Origin: a virus
Length of the DNA stretch: 27,534 bases
Strand: one strand, 5' to 3'
Virus record (IMG/VR): IMGVR_UViG_3300010153_000079
Location: 1-27,534 of that record
Below, one piece after another: positions 15,207-24,956 of the stretch. The position numbers and the translations under genes are program-made. The stretch's first letter is position 1. Each line of letters opens with the position of its first letter. The notes below the pieces were generated by a model. The model was not told the origin of the DNA. It worked only from the letters and a program-made list of their open reading frames with translations, and made no database searches.

Positions 15207-16127
15207 ATGGGTATAATAGAAACAGGTGCTAGTTCTTATTACGCTAGCGGCGGAGCACACGGCAATTACAGGTTTGTAAGTATGAATGAAATTATAGATT
15301 CTTTCATGGCTACTTACGTTGGTAAAGATAAATTATGTGAAAAAGTTTTAAGTCAAGATGTAACTTTTCACGCGTTAAGAGGTATACAAGAATTAAGTTA
15401 TGATACATTAAGATCTGCTAAAGACTGGGAAGTCACGATACCTTCTAGTTTACTTCTTGTTATGCCAAGTGATTATGTTAATTATGTTAAATTATCATGG
15501 AGTGATAGTGCTGGTATAGAACATGTTATTTATCCAGCTATAAAAACAAGTAATCCAAGAGATATAACTGAGCCTATTGAAAGTTGGGGAGGTTTAACAC
15601 CTGATGCTGAAAATGGTCCAGGTTTTGATGAAGAATCTGATACTTGGGGTAATTATAAAGCTAACGCTCCAGTAGAAAATCAAAACGAAGACTATGAAGA
15701 TAGTTATTATTGGAGATTAAAAGGCGGTAGATATGGTATACACCCAGAGCACGCTCAAGTGAATGGATCGTTTTTTATTGACGAAGACGCAGGAAAATTT
15801 CATTTTAGCTCTAATATGTCTGGAAAAACTGTAATACTAAGATATATCAGTGATGGAATTGTTACTGATAAAAGCAACAGCGATTCTTCTTCTTGGAGTA
15901 TAGACATGACTAACACTCTTGTTCCCAAATTAGCAGAAGAAGCTATATATAAACATATATTGTATGGAGTGTTATGTGCTAGAAAAGACACGCCACCATA
16001 TTTATTAGCTGAAATAAAAAAACAAAAGTTTGCTGAAACTAGAAAAGCAAAAATAAGATTATCAAATATTAAAATAGAAGAAATAACACAAGTGCTTAGA
16101 GGCAAATCTAAGTGGATAAAACACTAA
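15207..16127 (+). CDS. Ring / tail adaptor protein 2 (P22 gp4-like position)
   Basis: Encodes 306 residues. The N-terminal segment has VSMNEIIDSFMATYVGKDKL (about 25-44) and VTFHALRGIQELSYDTLRSA (about 52-71), helices with an Arg- and Leu-rich pattern. SLLLVMPSDYVNYVKLSW follows, then an acidic, variable middle (about 115-180) and a C-terminal helical region (EEAIYKHILYGVLCARKDTP). This is the order I remember for tail adaptor or stabilisation proteins of podoviruses, analogous to P22 gp4 and to crAss-like ring proteins. It lies four bases after the first connector gene and three before the giant hub protein. It probably bridges the portal and the hub. Confidence 0.7.
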   Translation: MGIIETGASSYYASGGAHGNYRFVSMNEIIDSFMATYVGKDKLCEKVLSQDVTFHALRGIQELSYDTLRSAKDWEVTIPSSLLLVMPSDYVNYVKLSWSDSAGIEHVIYPAIKTSNPRDITEPIESWGGLTPDAENGPGFDEESDTWGNYKANAPVENQNEDYEDSYYWRLKGGRYGIHPEHAQVNGSFFIDEDAGKFHFSSNMSGKTVILRYISDGIVTDKSNSDSSSWSIDMTNTLVPKLAEEAIYKHILYGVLCARKDTPPYLLAEIKKQKFAETRKAKIRLSNIKIEEITQVLRGKSKWIKH

Positions 16128-16130
16128 AAT

Positions 16131-19100
16131 ATGCCAGAGTTAAAACGTAACTTCTCTCAGGCAAAGATGAACAAGGACATGGATGAGAGACTTGTTCCTA
16201 AAGGCCAATATAGAGATGCATTAAATATACAGATAGCAACATCAGATGACTCAAACGTAGGTTCAGCTCAGAATCTAAGAGGAAATAACATTATACAACA
16301 AATGGCTAATGTTTATGAAAACCAAAAAACGTTTGATAGTAATCCACAAGCTGTTTTAACGGCTTCTAGCGTTGACAATGCAGTTTACGGTTTACCTATA
16401 TTTGTTCCAGATGGACCTATTAACACAACCGCTATTTCACCATATCATGTAGACCTTGGTAATTCATTCACAGGTACAGGTGGTATAATCATACCAGCTA
16501 ATTTATATAACGCTTCAGGATTTGTAGTACACAGTAGAGACGACGCTAGATGGGTCGGTACTAGTGCGTGCGTAGGTAGTGTTGCTTTACCTGATAAAGA
16601 TAAAATATATTATCTTATATCTGGTGGTCAAGTAAACCAGTATCCAGGTTTTACTGTGCCTAGAGGCCAAACAAACGGCATGCCTAAAAAAGATTATATA
16701 ATAGAATACGACACTAAAACAAGTAGACTTAAATACGTTTTTGTTGATATATACGAAGCTAAACACGTTTGTGCTACTAGCACAATTGGTAATAGTTTAT
16801 TTATAGGTGAAGAGTTAAGTATTTTTAATTCAGGTTGGGCTAGTGTTTTAGGTAACACGATGACAAACCCTTTAGCTTCTCAGATAAATATTACTGGTGT
16901 AAGAATAGGTATGAGTGTTTCTGGTATATTTAATAACAAAAGTATAACTGTAGAAGATGGTGTTTTTGTTACTGACTTACTACATATATCTGGAACTGGT
17001 TGGCAAATATTTACAAATAAAGACGTAGATATAAGCGCTGGAGATGTTATAACTTTTAGTGCACCTAGAGTTTTAAACTTTAATCAAGAAGATTTAATAA
17101 CAGGTATAAATGTTATTGATGATTTATTATTTTGGACAGACAACAACACAGAACCTAAAAAAATAAATATAAAAAGATGTAAAGCTGGTACAGGTGGTGT
17201 AGAGTATTTATTTACTGGTAACTTATACACTCAAGCTGGTCATGCTGGTGGTGGTATAACTAATATAGGTAACACGCCAGATCCTATTACTGGATTACCA
17301 ACTATAACCGGAGGTTTACCACTTTATGTTTTTGATGGTGATACTGATTATTATCATACTAGACTTGTAACAGATAAAGATAACAAGGGGCAGTTACAAA
17401 TAGAAACAACTAGTAATAATACTAAAGTTGTATGGATGAGAGAAGATCATATAACAGTAATTAGAAAAGCACCAACACAACCATTAGAATTAGAAATGTC
17501 TAGAACTAAAAATCCTAGAATTAATTCTGCTGGCGTAACTAATCCATCTGTAACAACAACAACGCCTTTTTCTTTTGCTCTTACAGGTAGTTCGGTTTTA
17601 GTTGAAACCGGAGACACACTTGGTGTTACGCAAAACACAAACAATATTGTTTTTAATCAACCTGTTGATTTTAGAGAAGGTGATATATTAATATTTACAG
17701 ATACATTAGGTACAGAATCTATATCTAGTTTTGAGGATTTTGAAGTTAGATGTAAAGTTGTTACCTCACCTGTTACAGATGCTGATAATTTACATGATGG
17801 TTCTTTAACTCCTGATGTTTTTGAGTTAGAAATTTTATCAATAAAAACAGGAACAACTATAGCGGCTAAACAATGGTTTGTAAGATTAGAATCAGGTGAA
17901 CCTTTATTTGAATTTAAGTTTGCTAGATTTTCTTATAGATATAAATATGTAGATGGGGAATATTCTCCTTTTGCGCCTTTCTCACAAATAGCCTTCTTAC
18001 CGGATCTTTATTCATTTGTACCTAAAAAAGGTTATAACTTAGGTATGAGAAATACACTTAGAAGCCTTACGTTAAAAAAATATTTTACAGATCCTATAGG
18101 TGCTGTACCAGAAGACGTTGTTGAAATAGACTTATTGTACAAAGAAACAAATAATCCAACTGTATACACAGTAAAAACAATAAAACCAACAGACGGACAC
18201 CCAATGTGGCCTGATTTAGACGAAGACTATTTAGCAAGAGGAAAGTTTGAATTAAAAAATGATTTAATACATGCTGTTGTTCCTTCTAATCAATTATTAA
18301 GACCTTGGGATAATGTACCTAGAAAAGCATTAGGACAAGAGATAACAGCTAATAGAATAGTTTATGGTAATTATTTACAAAATTATAATATAGAAGATCC
18401 TGAAATAGAAGTTGGTTTAAGTTCAACTAAATTAGAAGATTTAGATACTGAATACGCTGTGCCTTCTGTTAAGTCACTTAGAACTTATCAAGTTGGTGTT
18501 GTTTTTAGTGATGATTACGGTAGAGAGACACCAGTGTTGACGAATAAAAACGCCTCTATAACAGTGCCTAAAACAGCATCTACAACTAGAAATAGAATTA
18601 AAGCTACATTAGGTAGAGAAACAGATAGGCCTTCTTGGGCTAAATATTTTTCTTGGTATATAAAAGAAACATCTACAGAGTATTATACTATGGTTATGGA
18701 TAGATGGTACTTTGCGGCAGATGGTAATATTTGGGTTTCTTTTCCTTCTTCTGAAAGAAATAAAGTTGATGATGAAACATTTTTAATTTTAAAGAAAGCT
18801 CATGGCTCTAATACAGCCGTAATAGAAAGAGCTAGATATAAAATATTAGCTATAGAAAACGAAGCGCCTGATTTTATAAAAAGTGAAAAGAAAGGTTTAG
18901 GTGATGTTAGGTTTTCCAACACAACAGCTCAAGGCCCTTGCCCTAACCCAGGCGAAACTGAAATAAATGTAAACGTAGCTACTTTTACTGATGAGTTTGG
19001 CGAGTTATATAAAAATCCACCAGATTCGTTATACGTTTATTTTTCTGATAATATAGATAGATCAGAGCATTATCAAGTTTCTAATATATTTCTTGATGGT

Positions 19101-22100
19101 AATAATACGATTCGTATTAACTTAAAAGGTGAGATGCAGGCTGATGTTGATTTTTGTTCAACAGACGGAACTCTAAATAACTTAGTTGGTAATTTAAGAT
19201 TACATCTTGTAGAATACGAAATAGAAAATAGACCTGAATTTGATGGTAGATTTTTTGTAAAAGTATACAAAGACCCTACGTTAGATAAATATGTTGTTTC
19301 TCCTAGCAACTCACAAGACGACTTAATACCAACAATGTCTCGTAAAATATTTTACTTAAACAACAATTATGGACTTCCAAGCGGTTCAACTACGGGTATA
19401 TGGAATTTAGGATGGGATGATTATCAAAAAGGAGGTGTTTTATCAAACAACTACACTGTTCCAAGTGGTGTTAAATCAGCGCCATCTATTCATCCATTTA
19501 ACAAAGGAAATACTAATACCGGAGGATACGATCATCATCCTATTTACAGATGGGGAGGTAATCATCCAACAGCCGCGCCAGGTGGTCACGCTCATTACTT
19601 ATTTCCCAATCACGTAGACACCGGTGGTGGTGAAGACGCAGGTCAAAGTCATTATATCAACTACGAACCTGGAATTAGTCCTGTTTTTTGGCAAAGTGTA
19701 GCTGATAAAGAAGCTTTTTTTATAGATGCCTGCAGCGCTTACGCTTTAACAGGTAGTAGAGAGTCTGGAGGACACGTGCAGCCTGATGCTATTGGCGGTA
19801 TTGGTCAAAGTGATTCTCAAGATTATTCTTACGATGCTAATGCTTGGCAAGTTAAAGAAGGTGCACCGAACGAAGTACCTGTTAATATGTATGATGGTAA
19901 AGGGCAACCTTCTAGAGGTATATGGGGTAATGGCGAATATATGGATATATCTTGGGTTGGGTTTGGAGATGGTTATACTGGGTCAGGATGGCATCCTTCA
20001 GGTGGATATGCACATAAATTATCTGAAGTAGGAACTAGTGTTCATGATAACGCTGCCGCTTTTATAGAAAAATTTGTTACACCTGGAACTAAATTTAGAT
20101 TTAGAAATGATCCAGGCGCGCAGATATATACTATTGAAGAATGGCCTTTTTACAAGAATAGCGCGGGCGGACATCCTCATGGTGAAGTTTATAGAAGTCC
20201 TGCTGCTGAACCAACCAATATATATACAGGAGTGTATGGTATACGTAATTACAAAACAAGCGCTGTCGCTTTAAACAAAGCTGATAAAGCACAATATGAA
20301 GGCGCTAATTTACGTCAACGTTGGACTGTAAAAGTTTCACCAGCTATAGGAACTGGGCCTAGCGGTTATCGTCCTGATAAAGGAACAAATGGTTTATGGG
20401 ATATACAGTACCCTAATAAATCTTTAGCCGGCTTAGCACACGACATGACTGATTATAACGCGCTGTCATCTGCTGGTAGAAGAGGTTATGATGTTATTCA
20501 AATTATGGAACCTAGAAGTTCTGTTGATCCGTTTTTAAACACTTATACAGATAAACCAGCTGTTTGGGAAACAGAACCTAAAGAATCTGTTGATTTAGAT
20601 ATTTATTATCAAGCTAGCGGTTTAATGCCTTTAATATTAAATGAAAAAACAAACGAAGAATATTTACCTATAGGAACAACGTTTTTAACTAGAACAACAC
20701 CTAACACTGTACACACTATTACTGAATGGATAGAAACAGATAATGGTCAAACTATTAAATTTACACCAGCTATACCAGCAACTATAAACTTAGTTGACGG
20801 TGACGATTTATTTTTAACTAAAAGAAATTATTATTCTATAGGAGGTAGAGTTGATGGTACTGTTAGTCCTGGTGACGAAACTTTATCATTGCAAGGTTAT
20901 AGATTAACAGGTTGGTGGTATGAGCAAATGTTTAGAAGATACCATCTTTTAGACTGGAACAACTGTTGGTGTTTTGGTAACGGTGTTGAATCAGATAGAA
21001 TAAGAGATGACTTTAATGCTCCACAAATGGATAACGGTGTTAAAGCTTCAACCGTGTTGGCTGAACCTATTAGAGAAGAAAGAAGAGAACATGGCTTAAT
21101 TTATTCTGGTATATACAACTCTATTAGTGGTGTTAATAACCTTAATCAGTTTATTCAAGCTGAAAAAATAACAAAAGATTTAAATCCTATATACGGAAGT
21201 ATTCAAAAGCTGTATTCTAGAAATACAAACTTATTAACTTTATGTGAAGATAAATGTTTAACTGTTTATTCCAACAAAGATGCTTTATTTAATGCTGATG
21301 GTAACTCTAATCTTACAGCTACTTCAAAAGTTTTAGGAGCGGCTAAAGCTTATCAAGGTGATTATGGTATATCAACTAATCCAGAATCTTTCGCGGCTAC
21401 ACCTGGCGCTTTATATTTTGTTGATCAAATGAGAGGAAAAGTATTAAGCATGTTTGGTGATAATCACGTTAGGCCTATATCTAGCACAGGTATGTCAGAT
21501 TATTTTTCAGATAATTTAAAGAAAAATAGTTTTGGACAGGTTGTAGGTAGTTATGACGAACACAAAGGAGAATATAACGTAACAATGAGATATAAAATAT
21601 CTAAAGGTACTCCTGCTATAGCTTCTGAAAGCTTTACAGCTAGTTATAATCAAAAAATAAAAGGTTGGACAAGTTTTAAATCTTTTATACCTGAAAACGG
21701 TATTAGTTTAAATAATGATTATTATACTTTCTTTGGTGGAGAAATATATAAACATCACGAAGCTGGTGTTGATTATAATCGTTTTTATGATATACCTTAC
21801 GAATCTACTGTAACTTTAACTTTTAATGATATGCCACAAGCTGTTAAAAGTTACAATACGGTAAATTACGAAGGAACTCAAGCCAAAGTAGATCAATTTA
21901 TTTCTACCACAACAACTGATGCTGCTGGTAACACATTAACAGACATAAATGATAACGAATATTTTAACTTAACAGATAAAAGAGGTTGGTATGTTAAAAG
22001 TATAACAACAAATAAACAAACTGGAGATATTGTTGATTTTAAAGAAAAAGAAGGTAAATGGTTTGGTGCTGTTTCAGGTGATGCTACAGATGGTATAACA

Positions 22101-24449
22101 TTTGGCTCAGACACTTACAATTTAGATCAATCAGAGTTTTCTGTTCAAGGTATAGGTAATGCCACTTTTAAATATAAAGGTGAAAGCGGAAGTGGTGTCA
22201 ACTATGGAGGTCCAGCTCAAATAATAATAAAAAACATGCCTAAACTAAATGATCCTTTGCATGGTATTACAAATTATACTAGCACAGGTGGATGGGATTT
22301 AACACCAGATGATACTTGGCATGATGACAATAATCCTTATACTGTTTGGCGTCCAGAAGCAGGTAACGCGTCGGTAACACACTATCCATATCCACAAACT
22401 ATTAACACTCAAATAGGAGCTGTTATTCCAGCTGGTGTAGCTCAAATGAAACTTTCACCTGATAACCTACTTGGACATCATATGGGTTATTTACTTAGAG
22501 CTGAAGATTTTAGTTTAGGAGGCGGAACAGTAACAGCAACACCTTTACAGGTAACTACTTGGTGGCCAGGAGCTACATCTTCGGTTCAACTTAATAGCTA
22601 TGAATGGATACCAGGTAACGCTAGCGCGGTGGCTGGTGGTGCAGCGGGTATTGGTTTAGCTGCTCCTCATGTAACTAAAGTGGTTTTATATGATAACGCG
22701 CCTGGTAGTATACATAATACGGTTCAAGTAGATATTTATTATAACGAGTTTACAGTGTCAGACCCTGCTGAAGTTATTCAAGTAGACATTGACCATGTTA
22801 TACCTCCGAGTCTTATGAGCGCTAACGTACGTGCTGTTTATCCTTATTATGCTAACCAAAACACACCAACTGTTACCAGCATAAGAAATATAACTGGTGT
22901 AGAATCACAAACTGGAGATGATAATCAAAGTTATATATACACAAGTTCAGGTTCTGTTGTAAGTAGTGGTGCCACTATGGTGTCTGAAATTACATTTACA
23001 GCTAAAGATGGTTTTCATTACGCATCGCCAAGTGTAAAAATGCAAAATTTAGTTAAAGGAGGTTATGATTACTCTAATCATTATAATACAAAAATAGTGC
23101 CAACAAGAGTTAATAATAAAATAACAACATTTAAAGCTCAAGTATTTTATACACCGCCAAGTAGTGGAAATTTATTTCCAGATCCAGAAGAATTTAACTC
23201 GTTAGATCATACAGCTTTTATTGATTTTGATTTACAAAAAACTAGTGTTATTTTAGAAAACACAATAACTAGTATAAACTATGAGTCTAGTTTAAACCGT
23301 TTTGATCAAGAAACTTTAATAACTGTTTATGGAGCCGTTGGTACTAAATACAAAATACAATTAACAGAACAATCAAGTTTAACAAGCCGTGTACCAGCAT
23401 CAGATGGTTATTATGATTTTACTACTGATCTTTTTACAACTCACGGTATAAATTCAACACAAACAGCAGCAATTGGTTCTGATGGTCGTAATAGACATTT
23501 TGTGAAAATACCATACGTTTCTTCTAAAACTAGATATGATATAGTTTTACATAGTGTAGAAGGCTCAACTATATCAACCAACGCTCCAAAAACTTGGGGA
23601 GATGCTAGTATTACGCAATACGGTATGGATAAATTAACGTTAACACCTGTAAGTTACGCGGGTGGTATGACCGTGCCTAGTGGATACGAAATACAAAAAC
23701 AATCTATTATTCCTGATAGAGAGGATTTAATAACAGCTGGCGCGAGCGCAACTAAAACTGTATACGCAGAAGGCGGTAATGGTAATTCTTCTAAAACTAC
23801 TGTTACTTTAGTTGCACCAAATAAACACATTAAAAAAGATATGCGAGTGCTTAATTTAGGCACTGGAACACATGATATTACAGTTTCTAGTATTAGAGAC
23901 AATATATTGACTTTATCTTCTGCTGTAGCTATACCTAACAACACTATAATGAGATTTGAAAGCGATAAAGCTAATTTAGCTGCCTTTGATTTAACTATAG
24001 CAAGCTCTGGTAAAACGTTATATTTAACACAACAGCCTACCGTTGATGATGTGAGTGGTTTCGAAAGCGTTACTGTTTTAGTTAATGGAGCTGTTAGTAC
24101 AAGTACTAATGTAACACTAGACTCATCAGCCGGTGTTGTACCAGGTATGGTTGTAACTAGCCCTAATATTGATTTAACAAAAACAGAAATTAATGTTTCT
24201 AGTGTAACTAACGCTACTGATATTGTTTTAAGTTCCGCGGTTACACTTGCAGATAACGAAACATTAACTTTCACTGGAACCAATAACGACGCAGAAGTTG
24301 TTGATATACAAGCTAAAATAATAGATGGTGATGTTAGAGTTAAAGGAGTATTAAAAATCAACTCTATAAGTGAAGTTTATATAGGTGGAACTTTACAAAG
24401 TACAGCCATAGCTTATATTTATTTAGATAACTTTATTGTAGCACATTAA
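16131..24449 (+). CDS. Giant tail hub / muzzle-like (P22 gp10-like) structural protein
   Basis: Encodes 2772 residues. The N-terminus (13-31, MNKDMDERLVPKGQYRDAL, followed by a Ser/Gly/Asn-rich VGSAQNLRGN) is a pattern I associate with stabilisation or muzzle proteins that close the tail of crAss-like phages. A second conserved-looking core is at about 1590-1930, with WCFGNGVESDRIRDDFNAPQ, SRNTNLLTLCEDKCL and NPESFAATPGALYFVDQM. Three similar beta-rich modules occur at about 244-320, 2557-2611 and 2654-2717. Residues 1095-1330 are Gly/Trp/His/Tyr-rich. From about 2000 to 2470 the protein is a chain of beta-sandwich-like stretches. The size is well above that I expect for the core protein, so insertions have probably enlarged it. 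Alternatives are a fused fibre or hub. Confidence 0.75.
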   Translation: MPELKRNFSQAKMNKDMDERLVPKGQYRDALNIQIATSDDSNVGSAQNLRGNNIIQQMANVYENQKTFDSNPQAVLTASSVDNAVYGLPIFVPDGPINTTAISPYHVDLGNSFTGTGGIIIPANLYNASGFVVHSRDDARWVGTSACVGSVALPDKDKIYYLISGGQVNQYPGFTVPRGQTNGMPKKDYIIEYDTKTSRLKYVFVDIYEAKHVCATSTIGNSLFIGEELSIFNSGWASVLGNTMTNPLASQINITGVRIGMSVSGIFNNKSITVEDGVFVTDLLHISGTGWQIFTNKDVDISAGDVITFSAPRVLNFNQEDLITGINVIDDLLFWTDNNTEPKKINIKRCKAGTGGVEYLFTGNLYTQAGHAGGGITNIGNTPDPITGLPTITGGLPLYVFDGDTDYYHTRLVTDKDNKGQLQIETTSNNTKVVWMREDHITVIRKAPTQPLELEMSRTKNPRINSAGVTNPSVTTTTPFSFALTGSSVLVETGDTLGVTQNTNNIVFNQPVDFREGDILIFTDTLGTESISSFEDFEVRCKVVTSPVTDADNLHDGSLTPDVFELEILSIKTGTTIAAKQWFVRLESGEPLFEFKFARFSYRYKYVDGEYSPFAPFSQIAFLPDLYSFVPKKGYNLGMRNTLRSLTLKKYFTDPIGAVPEDVVEIDLLYKETNNPTVYTVKTIKPTDGHPMWPDLDEDYLARGKFELKNDLIHAVVPSNQLLRPWDNVPRKALGQEITANRIVYGNYLQNYNIEDPEIEVGLSSTKLEDLDTEYAVPSVKSLRTYQVGVVFSDDYGRETPVLTNKNASITVPKTASTTRNRIKATLGRETDRPSWAKYFSWYIKETSTEYYTMVMDRWYFAADGNIWVSFPSSERNKVDDETFLILKKAHGSNTAVIERARYKILAIENEAPDFIKSEKKGLGDVRFSNTTAQGPCPNPGETEINVNVATFTDEFGELYKNPPDSLYVYFSDNIDRSEHYQVSNIFLDGNNTIRINLKGEMQADVDFCSTDGTLNNLVGNLRLHLVEYEIENRPEFDGRFFVKVYKDPTLDKYVVSPSNSQDDLIPTMSRKIFYLNNNYGLPSGSTTGIWNLGWDDYQKGGVLSNNYTVPSGVKSAPSIHPFNKGNTNTGGYDHHPIYRWGGNHPTAAPGGHAHYLFPNHVDTGGGEDAGQSHYINYEPGISPVFWQSVADKEAFFIDACSAYALTGSRESGGHVQPDAIGGIGQSDSQDYSYDANAWQVKEGAPNEVPVNMYDGKGQPSRGIWGNGEYMDISWVGFGDGYTGSGWHPSGGYAHKLSEVGTSVHDNAAAFIEKFVTPGTKFRFRNDPGAQIYTIEEWPFYKNSAGGHPHGEVYRSPAAEPTNIYTGVYGIRNYKTSAVALNKADKAQYEGANLRQRWTVKVSPAIGTGPSGYRPDKGTNGLWDIQYPNKSLAGLAHDMTDYNALSSAGRRGYDVIQIMEPRSSVDPFLNTYTDKPAVWETEPKESVDLDIYYQASGLMPLILNEKTNEEYLPIGTTFLTRTTPNTVHTITEWIETDNGQTIKFTPAIPATINLVDGDDLFLTKRNYYSIGGRVDGTVSPGDETLSLQGYRLTGWWYEQMFRRYHLLDWNNCWCFGNGVESDRIRDDFNAPQMDNGVKASTVLAEPIREERREHGLIYSGIYNSISGVNNLNQFIQAEKITKDLNPIYGSIQKLYSRNTNLLTLCEDKCLTVYSNKDALFNADGNSNLTATSKVLGAAKAYQGDYGISTNPESFAATPGALYFVDQMRGKVLSMFGDNHVRPISSTGMSDYFSDNLKKNSFGQVVGSYDEHKGEYNVTMRYKISKGTPAIASESFTASYNQKIKGWTSFKSFIPENGISLNNDYYTFFGGEIYKHHEAGVDYNRFYDIPYESTVTLTFNDMPQAVKSYNTVNYEGTQAKVDQFISTTTTDAAGNTLTDINDNEYFNLTDKRGWYVKSITTNKQTGDIVDFKEKEGKWFGAVSGDATDGITFGSDTYNLDQSEFSVQGIGNATFKYKGESGSGVNYGGPAQIIIKNMPKLNDPLHGITNYTSTGGWDLTPDDTWHDDNNPYTVWRPEAGNASVTHYPYPQTINTQIGAVIPAGVAQMKLSPDNLLGHHMGYLLRAEDFSLGGGTVTATPLQVTTWWPGATSSVQLNSYEWIPGNASAVAGGAAGIGLAAPHVTKVVLYDNAPGSIHNTVQVDIYYNEFTVSDPAEVIQVDIDHVIPPSLMSANVRAVYPYYANQNTPTVTSIRNITGVESQTGDDNQSYIYTSSGSVVSSGATMVSEITFTAKDGFHYASPSVKMQNLVKGGYDYSNHYNTKIVPTRVNNKITTFKAQVFYTPPSSGNLFPDPEEFNSLDHTAFIDFDLQKTSVILENTITSINYESSLNRFDQETLITVYGAVGTKYKIQLTEQSSLTSRVPASDGYYDFTTDLFTTHGINSTQTAAIGSDGRNRHFVKIPYVSSKTRYDIVLHSVEGSTISTNAPKTWGDASITQYGMDKLTLTPVSYAGGMTVPSGYEIQKQSIIPDREDLITAGASATKTVYAEGGNGNSSKTTVTLVAPNKHIKKDMRVLNLGTGTHDITVSSIRDNILTLSSAVAIPNNTIMRFESDKANLAAFDLTIASSGKTLYLTQQPTVDDVSGFESVTVLVNGAVSTSTNVTLDSSAGVVPGMVVTSPNIDLTKTEINVSSVTNATDIVLSSAVTLADNETLTFTGTNNDAEVVDIQAKIIDGDVRVKGVLKINSISEVYIGGTLQSTAIAYIYLDNFIVAH

Positions 24450-24460
24450 AATAAAAAATT

Positions 24461-24895
24461 ATGCCATTAGTAGATTTAGAATTTGAACAACCATTAAACG
24501 TATCTTGTCAGATAGGTGACTCAGCTTATTATGTAGATACTACAGCTGCTTATACTAGTAGCCAAAGCTCGACTAGTGGTGTGTCTGGCGGTGTTCAAGT
24601 TAGTCAAAACAGTACAAACCCTGAATACATAGGTATAATACAAGCTATAGAAAATGCTAGAAATTTACCACCATATGATCCAACTACAAATCCTGCGCCA
24701 TTAATTACAGTTGATACTCTTTTATTGGCTAGCGTGTTTCACAATCATTCAGCTTTTATTTTTTTTAGTAAAGACAATAAAGCTAACCTAAGCAGTATAC
24801 TTGGTTATTTTGCAGATATACAATTTAAAAACAATTCAAAACAATATGCTGAAATATTTAGTGTAGGTGTAGACGTTTTTAACAGTAGTAAATAA
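24461..24895 (+). CDS. Small virion-associated protein of unknown function
   Basis: Encodes 144 residues. The first 60 or so are Ser/Thr/Gln-rich and probably extended (TSSQSSTSGVSGGVQVSQNS), followed by a compact part (about 60-144) with LLASVFHNHSAFIFFSKDNK and SILGYFADIQFKNNSKQYAE, ending FSVGVDVFNSSK. Proteins of this type follow the hub gene in several environmental phages, as I recall. It may cap or decorate the tail. No enzymatic motif is seen. The next gene begins after a 61 bp AT-rich gap. Confidence 0.65.
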   Translation: MPLVDLEFEQPLNVSCQIGDSAYYVDTTAAYTSSQSSTSGVSGGVQVSQNSTNPEYIGIIQAIENARNLPPYDPTTNPAPLITVDTLLLASVFHNHSAFIFFSKDNKANLSSILGYFADIQFKNNSKQYAEIFSVGVDVFNSSK

Positions 24896-24931
24896 AGTGC
24901 AAAAAGTGTGATTATATATCAATAGAACAAA

Positions 24932-24939
24932 ATATTAAT
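24932..24939 (+). promoter_or_regulatory. ATATTAAT motif, weaker candidate promoter element
   Basis: ATATTAAT lies 17 nt before the ATG at 24957 in a 61 bp gap that is almost all A/T. It is related to TTATTAAC but less specific. No clear hairpin or -35-like sequence is visible in the gap. Confidence 0.2.
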
Positions 24940-24956
24940 AATAAAAAAACAAAACT

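Noticed and set aside
23654-24361. 235-codon open frame on the minus strand, within the giant hub gene
   Set aside because: It is antisense to the Thr/Val/Ser-rich end of a clearly coding frame and yields a low-complexity Leu/Ser/Thr/Val product. All neighbouring genes are on the + strand.
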